DNA from: Coxiellaceae bacterium
Lineage (GTDB): Bacteria; Pseudomonadota; Gammaproteobacteria; Coxiellales; Coxiellaceae
Direction: 5' to 3'
NCBI GenBank assembly: GCA_029212885.1
Contig: JARGPC010000006.1
Coordinates: 62,001-126,000 of the forward strand
Length of the DNA: 64,000 bases
This document shows positions 26,367-35,256 of the stretch, in pieces (position 1 is the first letter of the stretch; the number at the start of each line of letters is the position of its first letter). Made by a program: the position numbers and the translations under genes. Under the pieces are notes generated by a model. The model saw nothing but the letters and a program-made list of their open reading frames with translations. It was not told where the DNA came from and ran no database searches.

Positions 26367-27878
26367 ATGAGTTTTGATAACGCAGAAAACTACGATCTCG
26401 TCGTCATTGGCGGTGGAATTAATGGCTGCAGTATCGCCGCTGACGCGGCTGGGCGCGGTCTGTCGGTGTTATTGTGCGAACAAAACGACCTTGCCAGTGG
26501 TACCTCATCCTATAGCAGCAAATTAATCCATGGTGGCTTGCGCTACCTTGAGCAAAATGAATTCAAATTAGTCAAACATGCGTTATCCGAACGCGAAGTC
26601 TGGCTACACCGTGCGCCGCACCTCATACAGCCACTAGAGTTTATATTACCGTATGAGCAACACCAAAGACCTAAATGGATATTAAAGTTGGGCCTATGGT
26701 TCTATGATCATTTAGCCAAACGTCATTCCATTCCGGCCAGTAGCTCATTTAAAAGAAACGACAACGAACTACTTACCTCACTCGCTGGCAGAATCCAGTA
26801 TGGCTTTAGTTATTATGATTGCTTTTGTGATGATGCGCGTGTCGTTATCAGTATTGCACAACAAGCAGAACAACATGGGGCCACGATAAAAACACACCAT
26901 AAGTGCACACAGGCAAAACTCAACAGCCAACGCACACATTGGGATCTCACGCTGCTTAATCAACACAGCGAAACCACGCATAAAATTCGTAGCAAAGCAG
27001 TGGTTAATGCGGCAGGCCCCTGGGTTGGAAATGTTTCACAACAGTTGATACAACCGTGCCACCCACATCGTTTACGCCTGATTAAAGGCAGCCACATAGT
27101 CGTACCCAAGCTTTATAACGGTGACCAAGCCTATATTTTGCAGAATATCGATAAGCGCATTGTCTTTGTTATTCCTTATCAAGAAGAATACTCGCTGATC
27201 GGCACCACCGACGAAGTATTTCATGGCGCACCCGACGAAGCACATATTACGCATGAAGAAATTGATTACTTGACCGTTCTCATTAATCATTATTTTAAAA
27301 AATCGATTTCAGCCAGTGATATTGTATGGCAATACAGTGGGGTTAGACCTTTACTGGATGAAGAAGGTAAGCTACCCAGCGAGATTAGCCGTGATTATCA
27401 AGTTATTTTGGATCAATACAGTGACACAGCCCCATTACTTACCGTCACCGGTGGCAAGCTAACTACCGCACGATTATTGGCTCGTGATACTTTAGACAAG
27501 CTCAAACCTTTCTTTCCAAAGCTTGGAGATGAATGGACTGCAGATGCCTTTTTACCTGGTGGTAACTTAAATGGACTAACACTTGGCGTTTACATTAAAA
27601 ACAAACAGCATAACTACCCTGATTTACCACCGGTATTAATTAAACGCTACTGCCAACAATACGGCAATCGAATTGATAACCTTTTATCCGGCGTTAAAAC
27701 CACTGATCAATTAGGGCAACATTTTGGCGGTAACCTGTACCAAGCAGAAGTTGAATATTTGCGCCACAATGAATGGGCATACAGTGCTGATGATATTTTA
27801 TGGCGACGCACCAAGCTGGGGCTGGCACTAAACAAACAGCAACAACACACATTACAGCAGTATTTGGAGACGATATGA
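26367..27878 (+). CDS. glpD: Aerobic glycerol-3-phosphate dehydrogenase (FAD)
   Basis: Membrane-associated flavoprotein that oxidises glycerol-3-phosphate to dihydroxyacetone phosphate and passes electrons to quinone. 503 residues (E. coli 501). FAD motif DLVVIGGGINGCSIAADAAG near the start, followed by SSYSSKLIHGGLRYLEQ, the family signature. The frame is open to 26214, but the ATG at 26367 has GGA 7 nt upstream and the correct family N-terminus. The stop overlaps the glpF start as ATGA. Its quinone product would feed the cytochrome bo3 oxidase encoded at 38825-42665. Confidence 0.96.
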   Translation: MSFDNAENYDLVVIGGGINGCSIAADAAGRGLSVLLCEQNDLASGTSSYSSKLIHGGLRYLEQNEFKLVKHALSEREVWLHRAPHLIQPLEFILPYEQHQRPKWILKLGLWFYDHLAKRHSIPASSSFKRNDNELLTSLAGRIQYGFSYYDCFCDDARVVISIAQQAEQHGATIKTHHKCTQAKLNSQRTHWDLTLLNQHSETTHKIRSKAVVNAAGPWVGNVSQQLIQPCHPHRLRLIKGSHIVVPKLYNGDQAYILQNIDKRIVFVIPYQEEYSLIGTTDEVFHGAPDEAHITHEEIDYLTVLINHYFKKSISASDIVWQYSGVRPLLDEEGKLPSEISRDYQVILDQYSDTAPLLTVTGGKLTTARLLARDTLDKLKPFFPKLGDEWTADAFLPGGNLNGLTLGVYIKNKQHNYPDLPPVLIKRYCQQYGNRIDNLLSGVKTTDQLGQHFGGNLYQAEVEYLRHNEWAYSADDILWRRTKLGLALNKQQQHTLQQYLETI

Positions 27879-28603
27879 TACCTCATCCGCTCATAGGCGA
27901 ATTCCTTGGCACGGCATTTTTAATTGTATTTGGTGGTGGCGTAGTTGCCAATGTATTACTACAACACTCAAAAGGTGCCGATGCTGGTTGGATTACGATT
28001 GCCACTGGCTGGTTTGTTGCTGTAGTCATTGGTGTTTTTGTGGCACAGTCTGCAGGCTCAGTGCAAGCAGACATCAACCCCGCGGTAACCTTCGCAAAGA
28101 CCTTACTCGGCACTTACACACTAAAACAAATGGGCATTACGATGTTAGTGCAGCTAGCCGGAGCTTTTGTCGGTGCGGCCATAGTTTGGGTGGCCTACTA
28201 CCCACACTGGAAGGCCACTGAAGATAAAGCCGCTAAGCTAGCGGTATTTAGCACAGCCCCTGCGATTCGTTCATACCCGAGTAATGTGATGACTGAAATC
28301 ATTGGTACCTTTGTGTTGGTATTAGGCGTTGGTGCGATCTTTGGTCATGCCACATTAGGCCACCCCAGCATGGGCATAGGCCCTTACTTAGTTGGTGTTT
28401 TAGTTTGGGGTATCGGCCTATCGCTCGGTGGCCCAACCGGTTATGCGATTAACCCTGCGCGTGACTTAGGACCTCGACTAGCACATGCTGTCTTACCCAT
28501 TCATGGCAAAGGAACTTCCGATTGGAGCTACGCCTGGGTACCTATTGTTGGTCCGTTAATCGGCGCCGGCTTAGCAGCGCTAACATGGAAAATGGTTTTT
28601 TAA
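27875..28603 (+). CDS. glpF: Glycerol facilitator (aquaglyceroporin)
   Basis: 242-residue MIP-family channel with six membrane helices and two half-helices. Both NPA boxes are present: DINPAVTFA in the first half and AINPARDLGPRL in the second, where Asp after NPAR is the mark of glycerol-conducting members. GGAG lies 5 nt before the ATG at 27875, and the ATGA overlap with glpD indicates coupling. It is convergent with the large gene 28621-31425, with 17 nt between the stops. Confidence 0.95.
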   Translation: MIPHPLIGEFLGTAFLIVFGGGVVANVLLQHSKGADAGWITIATGWFVAVVIGVFVAQSAGSVQADINPAVTFAKTLLGTYTLKQMGITMLVQLAGAFVGAAIVWVAYYPHWKATEDKAAKLAVFSTAPAIRSYPSNVMTEIIGTFVLVLGVGAIFGHATLGHPSMGIGPYLVGVLVWGIGLSLGGPTGYAINPARDLGPRLAHAVLPIHGKGTSDWSYAWVPIVGPLIGAGLAALTWKMVF

Positions 28604-28620
28604 GACAATAGCTGCTTAAC

Positions 28621-31410
28621 TTAATGAAAAGTTGGCGCACGAAATACGGGGGGTTGAGCTCCATCTTCCGCCACATCAACAGGCCTTGGCGCTTGAGCAA
28701 ACAACGATTGACGCACATGAGAAGATGGCGCTGGCTCATCAGGATAAGCCTCCAACACACGCAAACAATAATCATGTCCATTTTCTCGCGCGTGATCTGA
28801 AGCATTTTTTTTATCTCTATCGATTGCAAATGGATTGATAGCCCCTTGATCCAGTAACCACTTTGCGCAATCCGTTTGACCGGCTGACGCAGCTTGCATT
28901 AATAAAGTAGCATCATAGTCGTCCGTAGAATCAATTGAGCAACCATGAGACAAGCAACGCTCGATAGCTTGAATATCACCTTGCTTAGCAGCTTCAAACA
29001 TCACCGCATTTAATAAGCCAACATGAGGTGTGAGCTCTTCCGACGTAAAACCAGCCATCACTGTAGAAATATACGGAGCCTCTTCCGTCAAGGTATTTTG
29101 TAACAATTGTAACTTAGTATCAGCAAGCTGTCCCAGTAGCATAGCCCTTCCCTCGATATCATGTGTGTTTAAAAATTCCTGCACTGGCAACAGCAACTGC
29201 ATTAAATCAGCCTGATTGCTGGTGTCTTTGCTTTTGATATAATCCAATATCTGCTTAATCACATGAGGAAATTGTGCAGGTTTAATATGCGCGGGGAATG
29301 TTTCATCACAAAATTTCAATGAAGCCGCCACCGACTGTTGACGACTATAAGCAACAAATGGCTTATACCACTCATAAGCCATTTGATGAGACTGATCTAA
29401 CATGGCTTGATTTGGTGCCACGCCCTCCTGCTTACAAAGCTCATCCAGCTTACCAAACATCAACTGCATTAATACCTGATTTTTTGCTGCCTTAAGACCA
29501 CAGTTACCATTTTTTTGAGGCTTCTTTGGCACAAAAGCTAGCGGTGTTAACTGCAAGTCTCGACCCAACCCATGGCGTGTTTTATCAAGCGATACAACGA
29601 ATCTGTATTCCGAAAAACCACGCTGCAATCTCTTAACAAAATGAGGGGAGGACAGCATCTCAGGGTTTCCAATATGATACAAATTAATCCCTGAACCAAT
29701 ACGCCTTGACCCTTCACCACTATTGGCATACATCAAATAACATTCGCCTTCAATCATCTTAAAACTGCATTGAAGAATGTGTCCAGAATCTCCCTTGACC
29801 CAGCCCGAGTAAATATCAACCACCTCGCCACGCCTTAAACGCTCATATATATTATCGGAACCATCACCAGCTGCCGCATTTAAATTACGATATATACTTG
29901 TTTGAATAGCAGACAACTCAGCCATTGAAAAACTTTCGAATTCGGCACCCGCTGTCCTAATATAGCCTGCATAATGCTCAGCAATTGTCTGACCCGTATA
30001 TCGCTCATAACTCCCAGAAAGCAACCGTTCAGCAACCACTATGCCTGGTACAAATCTGCCATATTCAGATACTGCTTCTAATGGGCAACCAACGTTTAGC
30101 ATATGTGCACTCAATTGCCTCTGCGTAAATTTCGCCAAATGAGATGCCGTATGTGTTACGACCTCACCATAGCGCATACTATAAGCACAATCCCCTAAAG
30201 CTTGTTGAGCTTTCTGCTCTATGGTTAGTGCACCACCAGCTACGGCACCTCCATCCTTCGCCTCCGCCACGGCAGAAGCCACCAATGAAGTCTCAAGACC
30301 TAACAATTGATTTGCATAAATGACATCTTTAACAACCGTGTAACCCTCCAAATAGCACTCTGCTAATGCCCGTCTATATTGTTGTTGCAACTCAGGCGTT
30401 ATGGTAAATAAAACATCTGATACGGCTGACTCATCGCACTCTGCTAATGGCACACCAGCCAATGCATGCATCACAAGAATAGCTGCCTTGTAATCAGATT
30501 GAGCACTTTCCAAGCATCGCTCTGGGCTAATATCCGGATAGACTTCACGGTAATAAGCAATATCACCATGCACCATCGCTTTAATTTTATACTGCAAAAT
30601 TTCTACATCTAATTCACGCGTACTGCATTCGTGTTTAATCGTTGTTAATAACTCAGATGCCAAGCGGGAGATTAATGGGCTGTCGGGATGCATGTCATAC
30701 TTAAAGGCGATATAAGATTTTAACTTGTCTATATTCGTCTCATGCAAAGTAGTAAAATGCCTATCAAAATCCTCCCCCTCCTCTACCGTGTATCGGATAA
30801 AAAGTTTGTACTGTTCTATCATATCCAGCAATAACAAATTACTATCAATATAACTGCTATCTTCACTATCACTTTCCGCTGCTTCAGACCCGCTACTTAC
30901 TTCAGCTGCTCGTAATAATGTAGGTTGTTTAATTTTCCAATACAATAACGCCACTTCATTATCTGTCTCAACTAAAGTCATTAATTTGCTTTGCTGATCG
31001 ACATCAGTTAAATCTGGGTATTGTATTTCTAACGTGGCTAATTGTGTTGGATTTTTTAATGCTTGCAACTGTCTTTTAAACACGATATCGCGCGATCCCG
31101 CCCAGCCAGTTAATAAAAATCGCTCTTTATCTGCTGGATCAGCAATACTCTCCAAAATCTCTGGTAAACGGCTATGTAAATAATTAAGAAAAACCTTATG
31201 CGTATCCATTGAACAAAGATTTTTATATGCATTTATTTTCTGCTGTAAACTAACATCCGATGTAAACACAAGCTTCAATTCCTTGAAGACTTTTCGTTTA
31301 TCACAGCGATCTCGTAATTGTATAAATGCATCTACATCTCGTTGGCCATTCGGCGCAAACAAGGCCTGACCAATAAGACGCGCTTCGGATGTAGGTTCTC
31401 TTCTACTCAT
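28621..31410 (-). CDS. Large ankyrin protein with a cysteine-hydrolase-like core, candidate effector
   Basis: About 929 residues from the ATG at 31410 (934 from a GTG at 31425; neither has a strong Shine-Dalgarno, and numbering here uses the GTG). Residues 1-500 are helical and unassigned, with an acidic low-complexity patch near 178-190 (SEAAESDSEDSS). Residues 540-650 hold GDSGHILQCSFK (His549), YLMYANSGEGS and KKPQKNGNCGLKAAK (Gln637, Cys642). The order His, Asn/Glu, Gln, Cys resembles clan CE enzymes (Ulp/SENP proteases, YopJ acetyltransferases). Residues 803-890 contain two to three ankyrin repeats (EAAKQGDIQAIERCLSHG, LMQAASAGQTDCAKWLLDQG). There is no signal peptide. The fold and the effector role are inferences. 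Confidence 0.75.
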   Translation of the reverse strand: MSRREPTSEARLIGQALFAPNGQRDVDAFIQLRDRCDKRKVFKELKLVFTSDVSLQQKINAYKNLCSMDTHKVFLNYLHSRLPEILESIADPADKERFLLTGWAGSRDIVFKRQLQALKNPTQLATLEIQYPDLTDVDQQSKLMTLVETDNEVALLYWKIKQPTLLRAAEVSSGSEAAESDSEDSSYIDSNLLLLDMIEQYKLFIRYTVEEGEDFDRHFTTLHETNIDKLKSYIAFKYDMHPDSPLISRLASELLTTIKHECSTRELDVEILQYKIKAMVHGDIAYYREVYPDISPERCLESAQSDYKAAILVMHALAGVPLAECDESAVSDVLFTITPELQQQYRRALAECYLEGYTVVKDVIYANQLLGLETSLVASAVAEAKDGGAVAGGALTIEQKAQQALGDCAYSMRYGEVVTHTASHLAKFTQRQLSAHMLNVGCPLEAVSEYGRFVPGIVVAERLLSGSYERYTGQTIAEHYAGYIRTAGAEFESFSMAELSAIQTSIYRNLNAAAGDGSDNIYERLRRGEVVDIYSGWVKGDSGHILQCSFKMIEGECYLMYANSGEGSRRIGSGINLYHIGNPEMLSSPHFVKRLQRGFSEYRFVVSLDKTRHGLGRDLQLTPLAFVPKKPQKNGNCGLKAAKNQVLMQLMFGKLDELCKQEGVAPNQAMLDQSHQMAYEWYKPFVAYSRQQSVAASLKFCDETFPAHIKPAQFPHVIKQILDYIKSKDTSNQADLMQLLLPVQEFLNTHDIEGRAMLLGQLADTKLQLLQNTLTEEAPYISTVMAGFTSEELTPHVGLLNAVMFEAAKQGDIQAIERCLSHGCSIDSTDDYDATLLMQAASAGQTDCAKWLLDQGAINPFAIDRDKKNASDHARENGHDYCLRVLEAYPDEPAPSSHVRQSLFAQAPRPVDVAEDGAQPPVFRAPTFH

Positions 31411-31449
31411 CGCTATATACTTCACTCAATGCTATCTGAATTAATCTGC

Positions 31450-31525
31450 TGTCATCCCGGCCTCCGACTATTGTCATCCCGGCCTCAAACTATTGTCATC
31501 CCGGCCTCCGAGCCGGGATCCAAGA
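31450..31525. repeat. CCCGGAT palindromic repeat, copy R3 (multi-unit)
   Basis: Three successive GTCATCCCGGCCT half units (31451, 31473, 31495) ending in the full hairpin CCGGCCTCCGAGCCGGGATC. It lies between the EnhB-like gene and the large ankyrin gene, both on the minus strand. The remainder of 31426-31574 shows no gene. Confidence 0.85.
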
Positions 31526-31574
31526 CATTAAAATAATGACTTAATTATAAGGTGGTCATATTAATGGTGAATTA

Positions 31575-31605
31575 ACAAAGCGGGTCAGAGCCCGCTTTGT
31601 TTGTT
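31575..31605 (-). terminator. Intrinsic terminator after the EnhB-like gene
   Basis: Perfect 10-bp stem ACAAAGCGGG / CCCGCTTTGT around TCAGAG, with TTAA beyond on both sides. On the minus strand it lies about 20 nt after the EnhB-like gene; the symmetric flanks would let it work in both directions. Confidence 0.75.
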
Positions 31606-31625
31606 AAAAAATCAATGAGTTAGAT

Positions 31626-32135
31626 CTACCAGCGCAGTAAAATCCCTTCGCGAATGGCATGACGCATGGTTTGACGTAAATTACCGGTGTTTTCGATCCA
31701 GTAAGTGCCCATGCTGGCATGAGGGAATTTAACATTATCGTATTCACAAATCGCAAATAAGCCATCACATCGTACTGGGATTTTAGTCGTCTTATTCTTC
31801 ACATGAACACACTTAAAATGCACATCCTCTCTATCCATGGCAAATGCAGCCCACTTATGGCGCGGTAAGTTTTGATCATAATGAGGCGTAAATAAATCAT
31901 TGGGATCCTTTAATGACTTTAGCTCGAGGTTATAAGGCGTTAAATTATGAATCAAATACAAGGTACGCTTTTGCTTTTCATAGGCGGGGCGTAACGCTAA
32001 ATACCCCTGTTCATACGCGGCTCCGGCAGTACGGCAACCACGTGGAAATTTAACCGACTTAGCAAAACTCATTGCGCTAGCTGCTAATAATCCAACAGAC
32101 ACTGTCGCAGCAATCAAACAAGTCATTTTTTTCAT
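31626..32135 (-). CDS. Secreted EnhB-like protein
   Basis: 169 residues. Signal peptide MKKMTCLIAATVSVGLLAAS, cleaved near SFA. The mature part starts KFPRGCRTAGAAYEQGYLAL, then has LYLIHNLTPYNLELKS, KWAAFAMDRED, cysteines in FKCVHV, VRCDGLFAICEYD, and ends GTYWIENTG...IREGILLRW. The PRGC start, the YLIxN segment and the GTYW...LRW end recall the enhanced-entry protein EnhB of Legionella and Coxiella, from memory of that family and not from a search. AAGGAA lies before the ATG. Proteins of that kind are periplasmic; no enhA or enhC is seen nearby. Confidence 0.55.
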   Translation of the reverse strand: MKKMTCLIAATVSVGLLAASAMSFAKSVKFPRGCRTAGAAYEQGYLALRPAYEKQKRTLYLIHNLTPYNLELKSLKDPNDLFTPHYDQNLPRHKWAAFAMDREDVHFKCVHVKNKTTKIPVRCDGLFAICEYDNVKFPHASMGTYWIENTGNLRQTMRHAIREGILLRW

Positions 32136-32247
32136 CGTTAGTTCCTTTGTCCATCAGTTAATCACTGGTGATGATTATAGAACAATCATATGTATATCGC
32201 CCATCAGCTATGCCATAATGCGGTGCTTAGGCTAACAGGGAGGCGCT

Positions 32248-32958
32248 ATGAAGAAATGGATTCCACTGCTGATTATCATCGTGATACTGGCGCTAGCGCT
32301 GTATTTCCGTTGGTATGAGTATTTTTCATTCAACAGCCTACAGCAGCATCGAGGCCAAATCTCCTCATGGGTTGAACACCATTATATATACGCCGCTCTT
32401 GGCTATATGCTGGTGTATATCGTTGCCACCGCCATATCGGTACCCGGCGCGGCATTTATTACCCTGGCCGGCGGCTTTATGTTTGGGCCTTGGCTTGCAA
32501 CGGTCTACGTGGTGATTAGCGCCACCATCGGCGCGTGCATTATATTCTTGGCAGTAAAAACCGCGCTAGGCGAATGGCTATCGCAAAAAGCCGGCGGCTG
32601 GGTAGTCAAAATGGAAAAAGGTTTTCAGCATGATGCCTTTGCCTATCTATTATCGTTACGTCTAATACCCATTTTCCCGTTTTGGGTAATTAACATTGTA
32701 CCCGCCCTGCTTAATGTGCCGTTACGCACTTTTTTCTTTGCGACCTTAATCGGCATTATTCCCGGCAGTTTTGTTTATTGCTTGGTGGGCAATGGTCTGG
32801 GCGCGCTATTTAAAACTGGGGAGCATCCTAACTTGGGTATTATCTTTCAGCCAGAGATATTAATCCCGCTGATTTTGTTGGCATTGTTATCAGTGGTGCC
32901 TGTGATATATAAAAAACTAAAAAGAAAAAAGCTGGATTCCAACTCAAGGGCGGAATGA
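32248..32958 (+). CDS. VTT-domain membrane protein (TVP38/TMEM64 family)
   Basis: 236 residues with about five to six hydrophobic segments. The VTT/SNARE-associated core is visible: ISVPGAAFITLAGGFMFGPWLATVYVVISATIGACIIFLAVKT region (about 65-110) and RLIPIFPFWVINIVPALLNVP (about 138-158), with the F/GxR-xxP re-entrant pattern. Relatives are lipid scramblases or polyprenyl-phosphate flippases. GGGAGG lies 4 nt before the ATG. It is followed, in the same direction, by a CDP-alcohol phosphatidyltransferase and an FAD disulfide reductase, a neighbourhood also seen elsewhere in bacteria, but 206 nt of repeats intervene here. Confidence 0.88.
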   Translation: MKKWIPLLIIIVILALALYFRWYEYFSFNSLQQHRGQISSWVEHHYIYAALGYMLVYIVATAISVPGAAFITLAGGFMFGPWLATVYVVISATIGACIIFLAVKTALGEWLSQKAGGWVVKMEKGFQHDAFAYLLSLRLIPIFPFWVINIVPALLNVPLRTFFFATLIGIIPGSFVYCLVGNGLGALFKTGEHPNLGIIFQPEILIPLILLALLSVVPVIYKKLKRKKLDSNSRAE

Positions 32959-32967
32959 TAGCAAACC

Positions 32968-33086
32968 CAATAATCCACTGATCTAATTGGGTGACACCGG
33001 AGGGGAACCTTCGTGCGCACAGCGTAGCGAGCACACCAAGGTTGTCCGCAGGGGCGACGCCCAATAGATAGATCAATGGATTATTG
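32968..33086. repeat. MITE-like element, copy B, with terminal inverted repeats
   Basis: Left end CAATAATCCACTGATCTA then ATTGGG, right end CCCAAT then AGATAGATCAATGGATTATTG: inverted copies with a two-base gap and two mismatches. The interior block CCTTCGTGCGCACAGCGTAG then CGAGCACACCAAGGTTG matches copy A (24214-24377) in all but about three positions. Both copies' ends share AATAAT..A.TGATCT, so they are one family. Confidence 0.7.
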
Positions 33087-33104
33087 TATCATGGTAATAC
33101 TTTC

Positions 33105-33156
33105 CTGGATCCCGGATCGGGGTCCGGGATGACAAGATCAAAGCCAGAATGACAGA
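33105..33156. repeat. CCCGGAT palindromic repeat, copy R4
   Basis: CTGGATCCCGGATCGGGGTC then CGGGATGACAAGATCAAAGC and CAGAATGACAGAGG. The terminal GAGG of the repeat serves as Shine-Dalgarno for the next gene (ATG at 33165). Confidence 0.8.
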
Positions 33157-33164
33157 GGTAAAAA

Positions 33165-33779
33165 ATGATTGAAACCTATTGGCGGCCCACATTACAACAA
33201 TACGTATTTAATCCGCTTGCGGCATTTTTAAATACATCTAAATTCATTACCCCTAATGGATTAACCTATGCCGCGGGTGTGTTTGGCATTGCATCAGCCG
33301 TGCTAATTGGATTGGACTGGCGATGGCTGGCAGTATTATTTCTGGTTATATCAGGCCTTTGTGATGTATTGGATGGCACGTTGGCGCGACTAACACAACA
33401 CAGCTCACACTTTGGTTGCGCATTAGATATTGTGATGGATCGCATTGTCGAATTTAGCATTATTGCTGGGTTATTTACAATCGGTGGCGACCACCGTGCC
33501 GCACTCTGCCTAGCTATGCTGGGTAGCACGTTAATTTGTGTAACTTCATTTTTAGTGGTAGGCATATTTTCGCAGCCCGATAACAACGGCAAGGGATTTC
33601 ATTACAGCCCCGGCCTTATTGAACGCGCCGAAGCCTTTATCTTTTTTATTACCATGGTACTGATACCCAGCTGGTTTAATTGGCTCGCCAGTATTTACAC
33701 GTTACTGGTATTACTAACAACCGTGATTCGTTTAGTGCAATTTAAGCAAAATGAGGAACAACTGCATGCAAACCATTAA
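33165..33779 (+). CDS. CDP-alcohol phosphatidyltransferase family protein
   Basis: 204-residue membrane enzyme. The family signature D-x2-D-G-x2-A-R-x8-G-x3-D-x3-D is complete: CDVLDGTLAR, then HFGCALDIVMDR (about residues 66-93). Such enzymes move a phosphatidyl group from CDP-diacylglycerol to an alcohol (glycerol-phosphate, inositol-phosphate, serine); the acceptor cannot be told. About six hydrophobic helices. The Shine-Dalgarno GAGG comes from repeat R4. The 3' end overlaps the next gene by 14 nt. Confidence 0.88.
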   Translation: MIETYWRPTLQQYVFNPLAAFLNTSKFITPNGLTYAAGVFGIASAVLIGLDWRWLAVLFLVISGLCDVLDGTLARLTQHSSHFGCALDIVMDRIVEFSIIAGLFTIGGDHRAALCLAMLGSTLICVTSFLVVGIFSQPDNNGKGFHYSPGLIERAEAFIFFITMVLIPSWFNWLASIYTLLVLLTTVIRLVQFKQNEEQLHANH

Positions 33780-35178
33780 AACAAAACTATGCGTAATCGG
33801 TGCTGGTTCTGGGGGCCTAAGTGTTGCCGCCGGAGCTGCACAAATGGGTGTGGACGTTGTATTAATCGAATCACATAAAATGGGTGGTGACTGTTTAAAT
33901 TACGGTTGTGTACCATCGAAAGCATTAATCAGCGCCGCACGTCGTGCTTATGACATGCAGCATAGCGAGGCATTTGGCGTGCATGCCGAGAATGTCCACG
34001 TAAACTATCAGCAAGTGCACGACCATATTAAATCTGTCATAGCAGCGATTGCACCACATGACAGTGTCGAACGTTTTGAAGGCTTAGGCGCGAGGGTGAT
34101 TCAAGAAGCACCGCGCTTTATCGACCCCCATACGATCGAAACTAAAAATTACCGCATCATAGCAAAAAAAATTGTTATTGCCACCGGATCATCAGCTTAT
34201 ATACCAAAAATTAAAGGATTAGATCAAGTAAGCTATCTCACTAATGAAACCATATTTGACCTTACAGAATTACCCAAGCATTTAATTGTGATCGGCGGTG
34301 GCCCGATTGGATGTGAACTCGGCCAAGCATTTGCCATGCTCGGCAGTCAGGTCAGTATTATCCAACACGGCGAAATACTAGCAAAAGAAGACGAGGACAG
34401 CCGCGCGTTAATACGTGATGACTTAATGGCAACCGGTGTTTCTTTATATGAGCACAGTGATATTTTACAAATCGATACCACCTCAAACAGCATTGAAGTT
34501 CAATTATCTCACAACAATCAAGCAACAAATATTAACGGTAGTCATATATTAGTAGCCACTGGGCGCCGACCAAACCTTACTAAACTAAATCTTGAGAGCA
34601 CTGAAATTGAGTATAACGACCGAGCTATCACGGTAGATCAACGCCTACGCACTAACCACAAACATATTTATGCGATTGGTGATGTTATTAGCCATTATCA
34701 ATTCACCCATGCAGCTGGTTATCATGCTGGCATTGTAATACGAAACGCTTTATTTCGGCTGCCTAGCAAAGTCGTTTATCATGCAATGCCATGGGTTACG
34801 TATACACGTTTAGAATTAGCCCATGTGGGCTTAAATGAAACTACCGCCAAACAACAGCAAACAGAATATAAAAAAACGACATTCCCTATTAGTGATATTG
34901 ATCGCGCACAGGCACAACTCACTACCGAAGGTTTTATCAAAGTGTTGACCAATAAAAAAGGCATTATTCTAGGTGCCACCATCATTGGCGAACATGCTGG
35001 CGAACTATTATTGCCGTGGGTGATGGCGGCACAACAAAAAATGTCAATCAAAAAAATAACGGAAATCATCGCGCCCTACCCCACCATGAGCGATATAACA
35101 AAACGGGTCGCCGGCCAATATTACGTTAGCGCTATTTCGTCTAATTTAATCAAGCGCATTGTGCATTTATTAAGTTAA
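33766..35178 (+). CDS. FAD-dependent dithiol/disulfide oxidoreductase, mercuric-reductase / lipoamide-dehydrogenase-like
   Basis: 470 residues from the ATG at 33766 (AGGA 8 nt upstream; the frame is open to 33751). N-terminal FAD motif CVIGAGSGGLSVAAGA, redox-active pair GGDCLNYGCVPSKALI, NAD(P) motif VIGGGPIGCELGQAFAMLG, FAD motif HIYAIGDV, and the C-terminal dimerisation domain. The HAGELLLPWVMA segment replaces the HAHPTxxE catalytic His-Glu of lipoamide dehydrogenase, and the C-terminal Cys pair of mercuric reductase is absent, so it is probably neither. It overlaps the phosphatidyltransferase gene and follows a VTT protein, pointing to a membrane-lipid-linked redox function. Confidence 0.85.
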   Translation: MQTIKTKLCVIGAGSGGLSVAAGAAQMGVDVVLIESHKMGGDCLNYGCVPSKALISAARRAYDMQHSEAFGVHAENVHVNYQQVHDHIKSVIAAIAPHDSVERFEGLGARVIQEAPRFIDPHTIETKNYRIIAKKIVIATGSSAYIPKIKGLDQVSYLTNETIFDLTELPKHLIVIGGGPIGCELGQAFAMLGSQVSIIQHGEILAKEDEDSRALIRDDLMATGVSLYEHSDILQIDTTSNSIEVQLSHNNQATNINGSHILVATGRRPNLTKLNLESTEIEYNDRAITVDQRLRTNHKHIYAIGDVISHYQFTHAAGYHAGIVIRNALFRLPSKVVYHAMPWVTYTRLELAHVGLNETTAKQQQTEYKKTTFPISDIDRAQAQLTTEGFIKVLTNKKGIILGATIIGEHAGELLLPWVMAAQQKMSIKKITEIIAPYPTMSDITKRVAGQYYVSAISSNLIKRIVHLLS

Positions 35179-35256
35179 CACAGCCTTAAATCGAGCCTAC
35201 CTACTTGTCAGTGATACTCTGAGACGTAAAACTAATAACTTATTGACTGCTAAGCA

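Noticed and set aside
28542-28838. Open frames on both strands over the glpF end and the ankyrin-protein C-terminus
   Set aside because: No ribosome-binding sites or recognisable products; glpF and the ankyrin protein explain the region.
33751-35178. Calling the FAD reductase lipoamide dehydrogenase or mercuric reductase
   Set aside because: The His-Glu active-site motif of the former and the C-terminal Cys pair of the latter are both missing.
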